Shown here piece after piece: positions 60,601 to 64,000 of a stretch of DNA of 64,000 nt (positions are counted from its first letter, which is position 1; each line of letters begins with the position of its first letter). This DNA is from Oleidesulfovibrio sp047973035 (GTDB lineage: Bacteria > Desulfobacterota > Desulfovibrionia > Desulfovibrionales > Desulfovibrionaceae): positions 1-64,000 of the forward strand of contig NZ_JBKEBF010000011.1 in assembly GCF_047973035.1 (NCBI RefSeq). The letters are read 5' to 3'. Position numbers and translations under genes: made by a program. A model generated the notes under the pieces. That model was given only the letters and a program-made list of their open reading frames with translations. It was not told the origin of the DNA and searched no databases.

Positions 60601-62328
60601 ATGGCTACAGAACTGCTCTCAGGCGGCATACGATTTGACGGAATTTCTTCCGGTACCGACTTCAGCTCGATGATTGACCAGCTGAAGAAGGTTGAAAGCA
60701 TCCAGAAAAACCGCATGGAATTGTGGAAAGGCGATTGGGAAAAACGCCTTGCTGCTTTTCAGGAAATCCGAACTGAAATCGGCAATCTTAAGGTGATTGT
60801 TGACAAGATGGACACCACTCAGGAGTTCATGACAAAGACAGCCTCGTCTTCAAACAGCAGTATTCTTACAGCCGCAGCCGGTACAGAAGCATTGGAAGGT
60901 TCGTATAAGCTTGAAGTTGGTCAACTTGCCACCAATGCCATTCTTACCTACCAGAACGGATTTACGGATAAAACCGCATCCATAAACTCTTCGGGTGCGG
61001 CACAGGAATTCGTTTACACCTACAAGGGCGAACAACACACAATTTCGGTTGCTGACGGGACTACGCTGGAAGGTCTTGTCAACATGATCAATAAGGACTC
61101 GCAAAACCCCGGAGTCCGGGCATCGCTGATCAAAACCGGCGATCAATACATGTTCCAGCTGAAAGGCATGGATCTGGGTGCCAACAACACCCTGACCATT
61201 GACGCTGCAACCACTGTAGGTTCGTTCGACCTTGACCCGGCGATGTGGCACGAGCAGGCTCCGCAAAACGCCCAGTATCGTATCAATGACTGGCCCGGCG
61301 GTTCCTGGTTGGAATCATCCACCAACACGCTGGACGAGGCAATCGAAGGCCTTACCATCAACTTACGGGATACAGGCGTAAGTCAGGTTTCTGTTGATAC
61401 CGACCTTGATAAAATTACAGAAAACATCAGAGCTTTCGTCGACGGTATGAACACCGTACGTACAAAAATTCTTGAGTTGACAAAAGTTGACTCAAACAAG
61501 TCTGCGTCAGACCCCAACAAAGAAACCAGTCAGTTTGACGCTGAAAAAGGCTCTGTTCTTACAGGCAACTACGGTGTCCAGCTGCTTTCTTCGCGCCTTA
61601 AGCTGATTACCTCGAACAGTGGCCCCGGTTTCGATTATCAATATGAAGAAGACGGGCAGACAAAAGGTGATATATTCAGTTCCCTTGCACAGATTGGTAT
61701 TATGACGAACTCGGATGAAAGTTCCGTCAATAATGGTCTGCTTGAGATTGATGAAGAAAAGCTGCGAAGTGCGTTGGAAAAATATCCTGACGAAGTTTCG
61801 GCCCTGTTTGCTGCAAGCGGCGAAGGGATTTCTGACAGTGCCGATTTTTCCTACCACTCTCATGTTAACGGCATCACGAAGCCCGGCAAGTACGAAGTAA
61901 AGTACGACATTGACGCCTCCGGCAATATCACCAATGCGACAATCGGTGGTGTTCCCGCCAAGATTGAGCAAGGATTGCACCAGATAGTCGCCATGGACGG
62001 ACCGGCTAAAGGTTTGTCCGTTACGGTCGATAACATGACAGCAGGGTCATATAGCGACACTGTCCGTCTGCGGCAAGGCAAAATGGGGGAACTTTCCGGC
62101 ACCTTGGCCGAAATGACTTCCAGCAACGGCACTCTGAAGATTCTGGAAAGAAACTATCAGGACATCATCTATCAGATTGATGAAAAAATTGAGCGGGAAG
62201 AATCACGCCTGTTGAAGTGGGAGCAGAACCAGCGACTCAGATTCTCGCGCCTTGAAGCAACGCTGACCATGTACGATCGTCAGACGCAGGCTCTTAGCTC
62301 TGCTATTCAACAGATGAGCAAGAGCTAG
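60601..62328 (+). CDS. fliD: Flagellar hook-associated protein 2 (filament cap)
   Basis: A 575-residue FliD. The N-terminal FliD_N block is GIRFDGISSGTDFSSMIDQLKKVESIQKNRMELWKGDWEKRLAAFQEI, and the C-terminal coiled coil is YQDIIYQIDEKIEREESRLLKWEQNQRLRFSRLEATLTMYDRQTQALSSAIQQM. It caps the growing flagellar filament and guides flagellin folding outside the cell. The ATG at 60601 follows GAGG and is the first start inside the predicted sigma-54 transcript. fliS follows after 21 bases. Confidence 0.93.
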   Translation: MATELLSGGIRFDGISSGTDFSSMIDQLKKVESIQKNRMELWKGDWEKRLAAFQEIRTEIGNLKVIVDKMDTTQEFMTKTASSSNSSILTAAAGTEALEGSYKLEVGQLATNAILTYQNGFTDKTASINSSGAAQEFVYTYKGEQHTISVADGTTLEGLVNMINKDSQNPGVRASLIKTGDQYMFQLKGMDLGANNTLTIDAATTVGSFDLDPAMWHEQAPQNAQYRINDWPGGSWLESSTNTLDEAIEGLTINLRDTGVSQVSVDTDLDKITENIRAFVDGMNTVRTKILELTKVDSNKSASDPNKETSQFDAEKGSVLTGNYGVQLLSSRLKLITSNSGPGFDYQYEEDGQTKGDIFSSLAQIGIMTNSDESSVNNGLLEIDEEKLRSALEKYPDEVSALFAASGEGISDSADFSYHSHVNGITKPGKYEVKYDIDASGNITNATIGGVPAKIEQGLHQIVAMDGPAKGLSVTVDNMTAGSYSDTVRLRQGKMGELSGTLAEMTSSNGTLKILERNYQDIIYQIDEKIEREESRLLKWEQNQRLRFSRLEATLTMYDRQTQALSSAIQQMSKS

Positions 62329-62349
62329 ATAGACACACAGGAGACCAAT

Positions 62350-63186
62350 ATGCAGAAGGCAGCCCAGGCCTATTTTCAGACTCAGGTGTCAACCACCTCT
62401 CAAGGGCAGCTTCTCCTTATGCTGTACGATGGAGCTATCAAGTTCCTTAATCAGGCAAAAGATAAGATTGCTCAGCGAGACTATGCGGCCAAGGGTATCC
62501 TTATTTCCAAGGCTTTGGATGTCATCAATGAGCTAGACGGCAGCTTGAATCCGGAACAGGGTCCTGAACTGGCCGAAAACCTGCATAAACTCTATTTTTA
62601 CTGTTCCACCAGACTGCTGAACGCAAACCTGAAAATGGATACCGCACTTATTGACGAGGTTATCAGAATCCTCAGCGGTCTTCGTAGTGCGTATGCTCAG
62701 ATTATGGACACGCCGGGGGCTATAGAGGCGCAAAGGCAGCTGGCTGCAAAACAGCGTGCAGATGCGGCAATTCCACAAAACCGTACCATGATGCCTCAGG
62801 CTCAACCCGCTGCCGGCCCCGCATTTAACAGTGGAACCGCTGCAAAACGGTATGGAGCACAGGCTGCACCAGCAGCACCCCAAACAACCGCGCCACAGCA
62901 GCCCATTCAGCCTCCTTCAGGCACGACCGGCGGCTTTGGAGTGCCATCCGGCTTCGGTGCAGGAGCAAAGCGCGCTTATGCTGCACCGACGCAGCAGCCT
63001 CAGCCTGCGCCCTCCGCTCCTGAGGTTCCTCCCCGGCAACCCCGGCAGGTTACGCAACCAAAACACACAGAGCAGCCCCAGCAGGCTGCAAACAAAGAAG
63101 AAGCTGCGCCCCAGAAACCCGCTGGTTTCGGTTTTGGCAATCGTCAGTTCGGCGCAAGCCTTTACCGCAAGGCTGCGGACTCATAA
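62350..63186 (+). CDS. fliS: Flagellin chaperone FliS with long Pro/Gln-rich tail
   Basis: A 278-residue protein. Residues 1-130 are a normal FliS (AAQAYFQTQVSTTSQGQLLLMLYDGAIKFLNQAKDKI; NLHKLYFYCSTRLLNANLKMD; IRILSGLRSAYAQIM), the export chaperone that binds the flagellin C-terminus. Usual FliS ends here at about 125-140 residues. The remaining ~145 residues are rich in Pro, Gln and Ala, with repeated short elements (for example FGVPSGFGAG, PAGFGFGNRQFGASLYRK at the end) and look disordered. AGGAG precedes the ATG. Cotranscribed with fliD; a strong terminator follows. Confidence 0.88.
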   Translation: MQKAAQAYFQTQVSTTSQGQLLLMLYDGAIKFLNQAKDKIAQRDYAAKGILISKALDVINELDGSLNPEQGPELAENLHKLYFYCSTRLLNANLKMDTALIDEVIRILSGLRSAYAQIMDTPGAIEAQRQLAAKQRADAAIPQNRTMMPQAQPAAGPAFNSGTAAKRYGAQAAPAAPQTTAPQQPIQPPSGTTGGFGVPSGFGAGAKRAYAAPTQQPQPAPSAPEVPPRQPRQVTQPKHTEQPQQAANKEEAAPQKPAGFGFGNRQFGASLYRKAADS

Positions 63187-63196
63187 CAACAGATAG

Positions 63197-63227
63197 ACAG
63201 CCTGTGCTCTGCACAGGCTGTTTTTTT
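63197..63227 (+). terminator. Intrinsic terminator of fliD-fliS
   Basis: ACAGCCTGTGC and GCACAGGCTGT form a perfect 11-base stem with a short loop, followed by T7. Confidence 0.9.
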
Positions 63228-63389
63228 ATCCCCCCGTTGAAGCGGCTTTGGTAATTCCATTTTTCCCCCCCGAAATGGTCACCTTCAAAGCCGCTTCTTC
63301 TTTTCCGGTGTCGAACCGATGTTTTTTCCAGTTATGCTTGCTGACGGGTTTTTCTTTTCAAATCCATGTAGGTAGGCTACTTTACGGGC

Positions 63390-64000
63390 ATGGCACAGTC
63401 AGGCATTCCGGTATTACATGCTATAAAATCGCTAGGGTTAGGCGGCACGGAAAAAGTTATGCAGCTCTTTGTGCAGACTCTTGCTTCGTTGTCCTGCGAC
63501 CCTCAGCATAAAGGCTTTAAACCTGCGGTATGGAGTATGCACGATGGCGAGCGCGGTGATATTTTGCGCCAGAACGGCATTCCCGTATACATAGGTCCTG
63601 ACATCAGCCTCGCCGCTGCCGCGCACCGCCCTGCCATCATCCATGTTCATCGTGCAGGCTGGCCGGAACCAGATCTGATGCGCCCCGTTCAGGCCATTCG
63701 AAAGCGCTCCGGCACAGGCAAACCAGCCCCTTTTCTTCCCATCGTTGTTGAAACCAATGTATTCGGCAGGCTGGACGACTCCCCTAGCGGGCGCGAAGTG
63801 GACAGTACACTTTTCGTTTCATCATTCTGTGCAGCACGATATCAGCACTTGTACTCCATTCCTGTAACCACCCCCCGCCGGATGGTTTTGTACAACCCTG
63901 TGGATACTGATTTTCTGGAACAGCATACTACTACGCCGGAACAACGCGATTTTTCACGCCCTGTCATAGGCCGGCTTTCACGGGCCGATTCAGGTAAATG
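63390..64000 (+). CDS. Glycosyltransferase, 5' part (truncated by window edge)
   Basis: The first 203 codons of a protein that continues beyond the window. Its start MAQSGIPVLHAIKSLGLGGTEKVMQLFVQTLA is typical of GT-B glycosyltransferases of family 4 (the GGTEK loop after the first strand). Further strands are IIHVHRAGWPEPDLM, PIVVETNVFG and RRMVLYNPVDTDFL, the last a usual linker to the nucleotide-sugar-binding half, followed by PVIGRLSRADSGKW. No stop occurs up to the edge. The ribosome binding site is weak. Probably for surface polysaccharide; the window cut hides the donor-binding domain. Confidence 0.75.
   Translation, partial: MAQSGIPVLHAIKSLGLGGTEKVMQLFVQTLASLSCDPQHKGFKPAVWSMHDGERGDILRQNGIPVYIGPDISLAAAAHRPAIIHVHRAGWPEPDLMRPVQAIRKRSGTGKPAPFLPIVVETNVFGRLDDSPSGREVDSTLFVSSFCAARYQHLYSIPVTTPRRMVLYNPVDTDFLEQHTTTPEQRDFSRPVIGRLSRADSGK

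Noticed and set aside
1..64000. CRISPR arrays, tRNA or rRNA genes
   Set aside because: No regularly spaced repeats, tRNA T-loop/acceptor patterns or rRNA-like stretches were noticed on reading both strands; a covariance-model scan would be decisive.

Overview
The window looks like chromosome from a sulfate-reducing bacterium of the Desulfovibrio group (Desulfovibrionales). This is inferred from the gene set (a small family I associate with D. vulgaris DVU0772, an ErcA-type dehydrogenase, many c-di-GMP and PAS sensors, RNase J) and from the block rpsB-tsf ... pyrH-frr, uppS-cdsA-dxr-rseP-tsaB followed by fliD-fliS. Base composition is close to half GC by eye. No rRNA, tRNA or CRISPR array was seen.

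Layout. 1-700: IS200/IS605-type element whose tnpA carries an in-frame stop. 715-9809: small hypothetical gene, flavodoxin-fold reductase, PfpI/DJ-1 protein, Lrp/AsnC regulator, a 56-residue membrane protein, an ABC importer operon (binding protein, fused double permease, ATPase, HAD phosphatase) and a TPR lipoprotein. 10089-17122: PAS-GGDEF cyclase, an ErcA-like dehydrogenase with a PAS histidine kinase, and a family 3 solute-binding protein. 17812-21721: a compact phage-derived module with a CI/LexA-like repressor, palindromic control regions, Cys-rich zinc proteins, an SSB-like OB-fold protein, an M15 peptidase and a helix-turn-helix protein. 21851-34469: a large lipoprotein, HD-GYP protein, glycine-zipper lipoprotein, small membrane proteins, a TSCPD protein, a HydG-like protein without the radical-SAM cysteines, htpG, an EamA transporter, DVU0772-like and MgtC-like proteins.

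34605-41981 is the most striking part. Five tightly packed genes plus a sixth downstream match, enzyme for enzyme, the Campylobacter jejuni O-methyl phosphoramidate (MeOPN) pathway: glutamine kinase, amidotransferase-like hydrolase, cytidylyltransferase, methyltransferase, an APS-kinase-like CDP-amidate kinase, and a candidate transferase resembling DUF2972. The block is bracketed by a near-identical 28/29-bp direct repeat, and on the right an IS5-type transposase gene is cut off exactly at the repeat, so it looks like an acquired island for phosphoramidate decoration of a surface glycan.

42308-48339: a Sel1-type lipoprotein pseudogene, FAH-family hydrolase, RNase J, PlsC-type acyltransferase and an asparagine-synthase-like protein without its glutaminase cysteine. 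48688-60272 is the housekeeping block for translation, pyrimidine, undecaprenyl, phospholipid and isoprenoid synthesis, sigma-E proteolysis and tRNA t6A, with an aminotransferase, a glycosyltransferase and a PLP decarboxylase interspersed. 60601-63186 is fliD-fliS behind a sigma-54 promoter. A glycosyltransferase runs off the right edge.
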